Source: Sipunculus nudus (lineage: Eukaryota; Annelida; Sipuncula; Golfingiida; Sipunculidae). Taken from it: a DNA stretch of 64,000 bases. The stretch spans positions 35,618,901 to 35,682,900 of the forward strand of contig CM049317.1 of NCBI GenBank assembly GCA_026874595.1, written 5' to 3'. This document shows, piece after piece, positions 1 to 8,277 of this stretch. Below the pieces are notes generated by a model. The model saw only the letters and a program-made list of their open reading frames with translations, did no database searches and was not told the origin of the DNA. Within the stretch, counting starts at the first letter, position 1. Every line of letters begins with the position of its first letter. A program made the position numbers and the translations under genes.

Positions 1-255
1 GAGGGGGAGGGGCAGAAGACAACTGGTAGAAAAGCTGAGTGCACTGAAAGGTAATCTATTGTATGTGAGTAATTCTAGGGGAAATTATCATTGTAAGCAT
101 CAGGCTTTACATGCCTGGAATAGCATTTTATATTTATTTGTCATCTGCTATCCATCTGTCTTTCCATCATATTTTACACCCTGTCCCTTTTTTTGTGAAG
201 TTGTTCAAGTTAATATTTATACATAAGTGAACTTATACATTTAAATTTATTTCAG
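1..255. other. AT-rich leader with a splice acceptor at its end
   Basis: No gene is seen. The stretch is AT-rich and ends in a pyrimidine-rich TTTATTTCAG (to 255) that could be the 3' splice site for the SWIM-domain exon that follows. Any upstream exon lies outside the window. Confidence 0.4.
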
Positions 256-1495
256 ATTCCAAAGCTTTAGGTGGAAGCAGCTAACCAGTACCTTCAACAG
301 TTTGCCAAAACACTTTGCAAAGAGAACAAACTCCTGAAGTCCAGCTTTATTTGCTATGTGTGTTGGGTACAGAGAGAGGTGATAAGACATACATCAGAGG
401 CAACTGCTGGGCTGAAATGAGGAAGGCATTAGCTTATGACATTGACTTTATGTTGGATGCCCATGGTAACATGTGCCAAGCACAGTGTGAATGTGTTACA
501 GGAATGGGGCTCAGTACTCACTGTAAACATATAATTTGCTTGTTATTTTGTCTGGTAGAGTTCTTTGTGTCTTGAAACTTAAAAGTTCAGCAAACATGTA
601 CTGACAGGCTACAGTCATTTCAAAAGACAGAGAGGTTCACTGGTTCACCTAATAAAATGGAGGACCTTGCTTTTGGCAAAATTTCTGAACAGGGAGGCAA
701 TAATTTGGCCATAGAAAATGAAATACTTTATGATCCAAGGCTTCCTGAAGATAGAAATAATTCTGGGTACGCTGACCATTAAAAAAATCAGGCAATAGCA
801 CTTTCCTCTGAAGATAATACAACAAAAATGGGATACATGCAATGGATTGAACTAGCCTTGTGTCTTGATCACAATTATTGTGCAAAAGCTGACCCTGGGA
901 CTCCATCCTTAGGTATCTTAAGGTCACCACCATCACCCAGGATCAATGCAGGGAACTGGAGGAAAAAACAAGGGGTCAGTCCAGGAGTAGCATGTGGAAA
1001 GAGGAGAGGCTGCACAGGGTGCAGTCCTCTAAATTTGGTAGGATATGTAAAGCCACTGATAGGACTGATATGGAGTCTCTAGCCAGGAACTTGACATATA
1101 CTACCAAGGTCAGTTCCAAGGCTATAAGACATGGCTGTACATATGAAAGTGTTGCAATTTGTGAATATCATTAAGAATCTGGCAATACAGTTCATAAATG
1201 TGGTTTGTTTGTCAAACCTGAGCATCCTTATTTGGGCAGCTCTCCTGATGATGCAGTAGATGAGAACAGCATAATTGAAGTCAAATGTCCATTCACAGCA
1301 AGGGACAAACCCATCATACCTGACACTGTGAGTTTTCTAACAGAGAGGCATGGCTGTCTAGACCTTTGTCATGACCATCCATATTTTTATCAGGTCAAAA
1401 GACAAAGGTACTGTTCAAATGGTGATGTATGTGAATTTATAATTTATACAAAGTGTGACTTAAAGGTAATTACCAAAAAAATTACCAAGAAAATT
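256..1495 (+). pseudogene. SWIM zinc finger / YqaJ-type recombinase-like gene, decayed
   Basis: A broken coding region resembling the invertebrate proteins that join a SWIM zinc finger to a YqaJ (lambda-exonuclease-like) nuclease domain. The 315-575 frame shows the SWIM signature CxCx9CxH (CECVTGMGLSTHCKH). The same frame passes a TGA at 573 and continues to TAA at 780, with a Gly-Ser-Pro-x-Lys segment and a YDPRLPED motif typical of the linker. A second frame from 992 has the WKEERLHRVQSSKFG start of the YqaJ domain. It passes a TAA at 1172 and continues in the same frame to about 1495 with the nuclease core: GSSPDD (Asp) and IEVKCP (Glu-x-Lys). The catalytic D...ExK set is therefore still readable although the gene is interrupted by stops at 282, 573, 780 and 1172 plus one frame change. 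In this family the protein is thought to act on DNA ends and is often linked to mobile DNA. The domain call is strong from motif order; function is inferred only from family. Confidence 0.75.
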
Positions 1496-1850
1496 TAGAA
1501 AACTGACTTAATTGACAAAATGATGGAAAAGCTCTCACATTTTTTACATTCATATTTTAAACCTGCCTTACTTAAAAATATATCTACGGAAAAATACAGC
1601 TTTTCAATACCCAAGAAGTTTTTTACAGAGTCCTTATGTTATGCTAATGTGCTTAATACTGATTAAACTACATGAACTGTAACATAATCCTGCATGTAAG
1701 AGTATTAACCCTGTATCATTATGAAGTCCATTATGATATGAATATTTTTAGTAAACACAGCAACAGAATTGTAATATAAGATTTCCTTTGTGAGATCATA
1801 CGTGATTCTGCTTGTAGCAGTATGAACCCAGTATCATTATGGAATGAATA
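1496..1850. other. AT-rich spacer with a diverged about 100-bp duplication
   Basis: No gene is seen. A stretch near 1690-1830 (AACACAGCAACA...ATTCTGCTTGTAGCAGTAT) recurs in diverged form at about 2650-2735, on the other side of the Tigger-like insertion. The insertion therefore sits between two copies of a short local duplication. Confidence 0.4.
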
Positions 1851-1852
1851 TA

Positions 1853-2646
1853 CAGTAGAGCGCCGTTTTTCCGAAAGCATCGGGGGCAAGCTTTTTGTTC
1901 GTAAAAACGAACATTCAGAAATGCGGACAAGGGTCTAGCGGCAAGTTAGTACAACAGTTAATGATTATTAAACCTATTGTCATTTTACCCGAGGAACACG
2001 GTGTTTCTTTCGATATTCGTAATTGACGACCTGGACTTACAAAAGATATTGGATTATTGCTGAGCATGATTGGCAAAGATCAGTGTAACCTGCTTTAAGG
2101 AAACGTGCGTGCTCTTTTTTATATCAAAGTCACTGGAGGGAAAGGTCAAATGACATCGCCAAAGAACACGGTGTTTCTAATCGATCTACCTAATTGAATA
2201 CTGGTACATATATAAGCTGCTCAAGCACAAACGTTTAATGAATTATACCTCTCCAATGCTCATGCGAGTAAACTGCTCAGTTATTTGGCATGACATCCTG
2301 TCCCAAGCCGACGAAATATGCTTGCTTGAGTACAAACGAGACGTGGTTGATAACACACAAGTGCTCTGGGACAAACGGCTCAGTCGCTTGCTAGAGGTAC
2401 AGGGGGTATTAGCTGTAGTTTTCACACCTTGCCCCGTCAACAACTTCGGCCCAGGACTAATTAATTAGGTTACTGGGCTTAACACAGGACTGCAGGCCTT
2501 CTGACTCGTCATTACAATACTCATTTTAGGTTTTGACATACTTGAAGTATATTTCGGAAATACAAATAAATTTTCGGTTCCCCATTTTAATTTTCGGAAA
2601 AATGAATTTTCGGAAATTTGGCATTCAGAAATACGGCGCTCCACTG
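1853..2646. mobile_element. Tigger/pogo-like non-autonomous DNA transposon, 794 bp
   Basis: The ends form terminal inverted repeats. The left end reads CAGTAGAGCGCCGTTTTTCC and the reverse complement of the right end reads CAGTGGAGCGCCGTATTTCT. Both are flanked by TA (1851-1852 and 2647-2648), the target duplication of Tc1/mariner/pogo elements, and the CAGTRGA start is the typical Tigger terminus. Subterminal TTTCGGAAA-type blocks repeat near the right end. No transposase is encoded: the interior ORF at 2238-2468 matches nothing I recognise, so the copy would need enzyme supplied in trans. Confidence 0.8.
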
Positions 2647-2648
2647 TA

Positions 2649-3316
2649 TTTGACAAACACAGCCACATTATTGTAATGTAACATGAACTGTGTGAGACCA
2701 GACATTATTCTGCTTGTAGCAGTATCATTACATTAGATATGTATATTATTGATTAATACAGCAATTTATTTTTCAGGAGTACAGGGAATTTAATGTTTAA
2801 TCACAATTCATTAAAGTGACAATGTGAAATTATATCATGCCAAGAAAACAATACAGGTTTCTGCATAATGCACAACGAGCTGGGCCACTGATAAACATGT
2901 CACTGAAAGACCTGGACAAGGTTTTGGAGAGGGAGAACACCTGGTGAACCTCCTGAGTTTGCAATTTATAGCACATACTATTGCTGTAAGGCGCATGAGT
3001 AAAGGTATCCTGTTAAATACTTATTTTGAAGTTCCATGCATTTATAAACAGTAATCAGTATTGCCCACTGACATTTTTTACTACATGTGTTGGAATCAGT
3101 AATTGGGGGGGGGGGGGGGGGGTCTTTGCATAAAGTCTTGTATCATCACACAATCTTTTAGGGTAAGTGTATCTTAAACTGGTGAGCTTTTATATATTGA
3201 TTTTATCGCAGTTTCAGGGCAGAAACTAATGCAGAAAGGTATTTCTGTCTCATGACAGTTGAGGGCAGAAACCACTGCAGAAATGGCAATGGCAGAAACT
3301 TTCCAACCCTGCAATA
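2649..3316. other. Spacer with a 36-codon ORF and a poly-G run
   Basis: Mostly anonymous AT-rich DNA. A short open frame at 2837-2947 (+) begins MPRKQYRF and ends ERENTW before TGA. It has no recognisable family and may be an exon fragment or chance. A run of about 20 G residues lies near 3103-3122. From about 3200 there are decayed copies of a GGGCAGAAAC motif leading into the satellite. Confidence 0.3.
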
Positions 3317-3556
3317 AGAGACCTATATGACTGATAAATGGACATTCTTTCAAGAAAGTATGTGACCTATATGATTGATTAATGGAAATTCTTTCACAAA
3401 AAGTATGTGACCTTTATGATTGATAAATGGACATTCTTTCAAGAAAGTATGTGACCTATATGACTGATAAATGGACATTCTTTCAAGAAAGTACATGACC
3501 TATATGATTGATAAATGGACATTCTTTCAAGAAAGTATGTGAACTATATGACTGAT
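3317..3556. repeat. 44-bp satellite, left block
   Basis: Tandem monomers with the pattern GTGACCTATATGATTGATAA then ATGGACATTCTTTCAAGAAAGTAT. Successive ACATTC positions at 3431, 3475 and 3519 give a 44-bp period. The block is cut at 3556 by the LTR retrotransposon and resumes at 7705 in the same phase, so it was one array before the insertion. Each monomer carries a short palindrome, CTTTCAAGAAAG. Confidence 0.9.
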
Positions 3557-3741
3557 TGTGGTGATTGAGAAGTAACAAGGATAGCTCAAATTCACTCTTG
3601 AACCCTAGTGTAGGCTTTAATCATCAGAAAACTGAACATATGACCTACAAAGAAAGAAACAAAAACTACTACTACTACACATGCACAAGAAACAAAAAAC
3701 TACAATGACTGCATAGAAATGAGTTCATACAGGTCACAACA
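3557..3741 (-). repeat. 3' LTR of the Ty3-type element
   Basis: 185 bp, read as identical to 7520-7704. In element orientation it begins TGTTGTGACC and ends CACCACA. No clear TATA box is visible. It contains the 15-nt segment TTTCTGATGATTAAA (element strand) that is complementary to the sequence next to the 5' LTR. Confidence 0.93.
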
Positions 3742-3753
3742 TTTTCCCCCTCT
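3742..3753 (-). promoter_or_regulatory. Polypurine tract
   Basis: On the element strand this reads AGAGGGGGAAAA and abuts the TG start of the 3' LTR. This is the position and composition expected for the RNase H-resistant primer of plus-strand DNA synthesis. Confidence 0.85.
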
Positions 3754-3889
3754 GGGTGGAAAAAGGTCACAGATCGTGTTATTTAAAACTAACTTCTTGA
3801 AGACAAATGAGAATCTGTTCAGTAAGGGACATTCTTAAAAGTTAATCTTTAAGATTCTGGGCCGGAGCAATGCTCCGGTAGGGTAAGAT

Positions 3890-6800
3890 TTAGTATTCTC
3901 GTCCAGAGCGAGTGCATCTGGCAGGGACAGAGTCCGCAGGGAAGTTTACAGATTGCTCGGTCTGTAGAAAAGGAGTGAGTGTCTCTGGCTGAGCTGTAAC
4001 AGGGGCACTTGGTGTGACAGCATCTTTGTTTGCAGATTCATGGTCCCTGTCTGTTACATCAGGAAGAGCAGATTCTTCATTTCCAACAGTGGATGGACTC
4101 GGGTCGCCCCTAGGTGCCAGGTGTCTCACAGAAACGGTAGTTTCACGCCCATCAGGTAAACAAACATGGGCGTAAGCTGGATTAGCAGCCTGCAGTAGGT
4201 CAACCTCTTCTACTAGAGGTTCATATTTGCTAGCCCGAACATGACGACGTAGTAGCACCTTCCCAGGTTTGGTCAGCCAGGTCGGAACAGAAGAACCACT
4301 TACTGAACGGCGTTGATGCCCGAACATTCTCTCATGTGGAGTTGCATTGGTTGCGGTACACAGCAGGGATCTCAGAGAATGTAAGACATCTGGAAGCATA
4401 TGTTCCCAAGCTGCGACAGGAAGGTCATGGGACCTGAGAGCAAGATTGACAGCTTTCCAGATAACACCATTGTACCTTTCAGTCTGCCCATTTCCCTGCG
4501 GATTGTAAGCAGTTGTACGGCTAGTGGCCACACCTCGACTATGCAGGAAGTTTGTTAGATCTGATGACATGAATGCAGTTCCTCTGTCAGAGTGAATATA
4601 TGCTGGCAATCCAAAAGTGGAAAAGAGAGATGTAAGACACTTAATAACAGAGTCAGCATCAACATTAGGACATGGATAGGCCCAAGGAAAACGTGAGTAC
4701 TCATCAATGACTACTAACAGATAGCGGTTTTTCGTGCTGGAGGGCAAAGGGCCCTTGAAGTCTATGTTGAGTCGCTCCAGTGGTTGGGTGGCCTTTACCA
4801 GTATGCCTTGAAACTTCTGATATCGAGGTTTAAGCTCAGCACAAACAGGGCAAGAACTACACAACTTGCGAATGTCATCAACTGAGTAGGGGAGGTTACG
4901 GCATTTCACAAAATGAATCATTCTAGTCACTCCTGGATGACACAGAGACTCGTGGAGATGTTTCAATGTTTTCTCATCACTTGTAACCATGGAGCACTGA
5001 ATGCGAGAGAAAGTATCAGGTGCTACATTCTTCTCTCCTGATCTGTACACAATGTCATAACTGTAGCTTGCGAGTTCAATGCGCCACCTTTGGAGCTTTT
5101 CATTCTTGATCTTTCCTCTGTTCTGTTTGTCAAACATAAAACTGACAGATCTCTGATCAGTCACTAATTGGAAATGATTTCCAAGCAGGTAGTGTTTCCA
5201 CTTTCTCAGTGCTTCCACGATAGCGTATGCCTCCTTTTCTACAGCTGGATGGCGGCGTTCAGAGGCATTCAGTGTTCGTGAGAAAAAGGCAACAGCTCTA
5301 CCATTTTGATTGAGAGTAGCAGCAATCGCAAACTCAGAGGCATCTGTCTCTACGACTAAGGGAACATCCCTATCAACTGTTACTACTACTGCTGAGCTTA
5401 TGTCCTGTTTCAGGGCTCTGAATGCTTCAACAGCTTCCTTGGCTAGAGGGAATGACTGAGACGAGACCAGTGGATGCACTTTAGTGGAGAAGTTTTGGAT
5501 CCACTGAGCATAGTAAGAGAACATACCCAATACTCTCTCAAGTTCCTTTTTTGTTTGGGGAAGAGGAAGCTCAAGCAATGGTCTTAAACGTTCTGGGTCA
5601 GGTCTGTAACTGCCATGTGAGACTGTGTAGCCTAGGATGTTCAGTGTTTCTGTAGAATATACAGTCTTTGTTTCATTGAATTCTAGCTTCTTTTGATTTG
5701 CTACTTGCAAGAATTTCTGGAGATTGTCGTCATGTTCTTGCTGATTCATGCCACAAACAGTTACATTGTCAACATAAGCGTAGGTTCCGCAAAGCTTGTT
5801 TTCTGCGATTATATTATCTATTGTCCGCTGAAACGCAGCCACACCGTTTGTCACACCAAATGGAATGCGAGTGAACTGATAGAGTTTCCCGTCGGCTTCA
5901 AAACCAGTGAAATGTTTCTCTTGTTCAAGGATAGGTACTTGGTGGTAGGCGCTCTTCAAGTCCAGGGTAGTGAAGATGCGGAACTGAGCAATATTTTCAA
6001 TCATTTCATCGATTCTCGGAAGGGGGTATGCGTCAAGTTGAGTGAAACGATTGATAGTCTGGGAATAATCAACCACCATCCTTTTTTTGTGTCTCTCATC
6101 CTTGGTAACCAAAACTTGGGCTCTCCAGGGTGACTCACTGTGTTCAATGATTTTGTGTTCTAGCAACCTATTTACTTCCTGACGGATGAAGTTGCGGTCC
6201 TCCTCTGAGAAGCGTCTAGACTTCACAGCTATTGGGTGGCAGTCAGCTGTGAGGTGTTTAAAAAGTGGTGGTGCACTCACAGAAGCAGGGGTGACAGAGT
6301 TCAACCTGAGTGGGGGCCTTGATCCTCCGAACGCAACTTCTAAGGAGGAGTGTTGTCCAAGAAAGTCATGGCCTAGCAGCACTGGAGCACAGAGAGATTT
6401 AAGAACTAGGAGCTTTACTTGAGTATACTCCTGCCCTAGCAAACTAACGGTAACATAGCAGTAACCTTCAATATCTACATTGAGTGAGGAGTCAGCCATT
6501 TTCACTTTGCTGAGGCAAGGTATTAAGTCAATGTTCAGTTGTTTCACCAGCTCAGTGTCTATATAGCTGTCAGAGCTTCCTGTATCTAGCAAAACAACAG
6601 TTTCATACTGACCGTTTAGTTTGCACTTAACAAGTGTTCTCTGTAAATTACTTGTTCCAGTTGTAGCAGTGACTGTTGCAAGTGTAGAAGGGACAATAGC
6701 TGACGCATTCTTACTTGGTGCAGACCTGCAAACTTTTGAGAAATGCCCCTTCTTTTGACATCGATGGCATACCTCATCTCGAGCAGGGCACCTACTCCGA

Positions 6801-7504
6801 GGATGCCGTGGGTTTCCACAGAAAAAACAGCTAGATTTGTTTGTGGCCGCTGCCATTAGATTGTCACTAGGACGGGAATCACATTCATCTGGAAACAAAG
6901 AACTTTCCTTGCCTGTGCTAAGTGGTTTGTTTGTGGCGGCATTCAGCATGTAAGAGGACGAGTGATAAGTTGCACTTTGTTTTTGAGCACTCTCAAGTGA
7001 TCTGGCTTGATCAAAAGCAGTCTGCAGTGTCAGAGTTGTGTTCTCTAGAAGCCTTTGGCGTATGGAATTAGACTGTAGTCCATTAATGAAGGCATCACGA
7101 ATATAGTCATTCCGGTTTTGATCTGCATCAACGGCCTGAAAATTACATTCTTTACTCAGTGACTTCAGAACTTGCATATATGCATCAAGGCTTTCAGTAG
7201 CCTCCTGGCGTCTAGTGGCAAGAACATGACGTGCAAATACCTCATTTTTAGGTTTCACGTATAGGGTGTTAAGCATTTTTATTGCGGCAGTATATGTTTC
7301 AGCCTCAGCAATAAAATCGAACACGTCAGCAGATATATAGTTTATAAGAGTTTTGAGTTTCATGATTTCGATGTCTGTCCCCTTTTCGGGTTTAATGACC
7401 CCAATAAAGTTTTCAAAAGTTCTGTAAAAGTGGGTCCATCGTTTGGCTGCTTCTGGGTGAGACGGGTCGATTTCAAACACTTGAGGACGTAGCAGGCGTT
7501 CCAT
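3890..7504 (-). CDS. Ty3-type Gag-Pol polyprotein, 1204 aa
   Basis: A single uninterrupted ORF; the ATG at 7504 lies 15 nt inside the 5' LTR boundary. Domains in order: Gag with two CCHC knuckles, CFFCGNPRHPRSRC (about residues 226-239) and CHRCQKKGHFSKVC (246-259); aspartic protease with LLDTGSS (about 305-311); reverse transcriptase from about 430 to 620 with TLDLKSAYHQVP and a YVDN box (about 577-580) in place of the usual YxDD; RNase H with ETDAS (about 719-723); integrase with an HHCC zinc site (about 849-889) and catalytic D915 (NIDFKGP), D973 (HSDRGTAF) and E1009 (GQTERYNG). The C-terminal tail has no chromodomain. Protease, RT, RNase H, integrase is the Ty3 order. Gag and Pol are fused without the usual frameshift, so a protein-level mechanism would have to set their ratio. 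The product would make virus-like particles, copy the RNA and integrate the cDNA. It looks complete. Confidence 0.95.
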   Translation of the reverse strand: MERLLRPQVFEIDPSHPEAAKRWTHFYRTFENFIGVIKPEKGTDIEIMKLKTLINYISADVFDFIAEAETYTAAIKMLNTLYVKPKNEVFARHVLATRRQEATESLDAYMQVLKSLSKECNFQAVDADQNRNDYIRDAFINGLQSNSIRQRLLENTTLTLQTAFDQARSLESAQKQSATYHSSSYMLNAATNKPLSTGKESSLFPDECDSRPSDNLMAAATNKSSCFFCGNPRHPRSRCPARDEVCHRCQKKGHFSKVCRSAPSKNASAIVPSTLATVTATTGTSNLQRTLVKCKLNGQYETVVLLDTGSSDSYIDTELVKQLNIDLIPCLSKVKMADSSLNVDIEGYCYVTVSLLGQEYTQVKLLVLKSLCAPVLLGHDFLGQHSSLEVAFGGSRPPLRLNSVTPASVSAPPLFKHLTADCHPIAVKSRRFSEEDRNFIRQEVNRLLEHKIIEHSESPWRAQVLVTKDERHKKRMVVDYSQTINRFTQLDAYPLPRIDEMIENIAQFRIFTTLDLKSAYHQVPILEQEKHFTGFEADGKLYQFTRIPFGVTNGVAAFQRTIDNIIAENKLCGTYAYVDNVTVCGMNQQEHDDNLQKFLQVANQKKLEFNETKTVYSTETLNILGYTVSHGSYRPDPERLRPLLELPLPQTKKELERVLGMFSYYAQWIQNFSTKVHPLVSSQSFPLAKEAVEAFRALKQDISSAVVVTVDRDVPLVVETDASEFAIAATLNQNGRAVAFFSRTLNASERRHPAVEKEAYAIVEALRKWKHYLLGNHFQLVTDQRSVSFMFDKQNRGKIKNEKLQRWRIELASYSYDIVYRSGEKNVAPDTFSRIQCSMVTSDEKTLKHLHESLCHPGVTRMIHFVKCRNLPYSVDDIRKLCSSCPVCAELKPRYQKFQGILVKATQPLERLNIDFKGPLPSSTKNRYLLVVIDEYSRFPWAYPCPNVDADSVIKCLTSLFSTFGLPAYIHSDRGTAFMSSDLTNFLHSRGVATSRTTAYNPQGNGQTERYNGVIWKAVNLALRSHDLPVAAWEHMLPDVLHSLRSLLCTATNATPHERMFGHQRRSVSGSSVPTWLTKPGKVLLRRHVRASKYEPLVEEVDLLQAANPAYAHVCLPDGRETTVSVRHLAPRGDPSPSTVGNEESALPDVTDRDHESANKDAVTPSAPVTAQPETLTPFLQTEQSVNFPADSVPARCTRSGREY

Positions 7505-7518
7505 TTCTGATGATTAAA
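7504..7518 (-). promoter_or_regulatory. Candidate self-priming primer-binding site
   Basis: On the element strand, one base after the 5' LTR, the sequence is TTTAATCATCAGAAA. It is the exact complement of TTTCTGATGATTAAA inside the same LTR (genome 7579-7593, LTR nt about 112-126). I recognise no tRNA 3' end match here. In Tf1/sushi elements the 5' end of the element RNA folds back on the PBS and serves as primer; the same arrangement is inferred here. The site overlaps the start codon of gag. Confidence 0.65.
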
Positions 7519-7519
7519 T

Positions 7520-7704
7520 TGTGGTGATTGAGAAGTAACAAGGATAGCTCAAATTCACTCTTGAACCCTAGTGTAGGCTTTAATCATCAGAAAACTGAAC
7601 ATATGACCTACAAAGAAAGAAACAAAAACTACTACTACTACACATGCACAAGAAACAAAAAACTACAATGACTGCATAGAAATGAGTTCATACAGGTCAC
7701 AACA
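7520..7704 (-). repeat. 5' LTR of the Ty3-type element
   Basis: 185 bp, read as identical to the 3' LTR. If the transcript starts at the self-complementary segment (about 7593 on the minus strand), U3 would be about 110 nt and R+U5 about 75 nt. The start is a prediction, not visible directly. Confidence 0.93.
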
Positions 7705-8277
7705 CTGATAAATGGACATTCTTTCAAGAAAGGACATGACCTATATGATTGATAAATGGACATTCTTTCAAGAAAGTATGTGAACTATATGACTGATTAA
7801 TGATAATGTTTTTCAAGAAAGATTGTGACCTATATGATTGATAAATGGACATTTTTTCAAGAAAGTATGTGACCTATATGATTGATTAATGGACATTCTT
7901 TCAAGAAAGTATGTGACCTATATGATTGACAAATGGACATTCTTCCAAGAAAGTACATGACCTATATGATTGATTAATGGACATTTTTTCAAGAAAGTAG
8001 GTGACCTATATGATTAATAATTGACATTCTTTCTAGAAAGTATGTGACCTATATGATTCATTGATATATGAGCATTATTTCAAGAAAGTATTTGACCTAA
8101 ATGATTGAAAAATAAACATTCTTAAAGAAAGTGACATATGTGATTGAAATAATGAACATTCTTTTTAGAAAGTGACCTATGCGATTATGAAATGAACATG
8201 CTTTCAAGAAAGTGACCTCTGTGATTGATAAAAAGGAACATTATTTTAAAAAAAAGTGACTGATGTGATTGAAAAAA
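7705..8277. repeat. 44-bp satellite, middle block
   Basis: Continuation of the 44-bp array after the LTR element. Monomers stay near consensus to about 8060, then shorten and diverge toward 8277, where the Helitron-like element begins. CTTTCAAGAAAG or near variants recur in nearly every monomer. Confidence 0.88.

Larger units (their letters stand above)
3557..7704 (-). mobile_element. Full-length Ty3-type LTR retrotransposon, 4148 bp
   Basis: Two direct 185-bp repeats (3557-3741 and 7520-7704) that I read as identical bound one long minus-strand ORF. The LTRs have TG...CA ends. The flanks carry the 5-bp duplication CTGAT (3552-3556 and 7705-7709). Removing the element with one CTGAT restores a perfect 44-bp satellite monomer across the junction. 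On the minus strand the order is 5' LTR, priming site, fused gag-pol, polypurine tract, 3' LTR, as in Metaviridae (Ty3/gypsy). Identical LTRs and an unbroken ORF point to a recent, possibly still competent insertion. Confidence 0.95.

Noticed and set aside
5693-6422. Plus-strand ORFs of 146 and 78 codons inside the retrotransposon
   Set aside because: Shadows of the 1204-codon polyprotein on the other strand.
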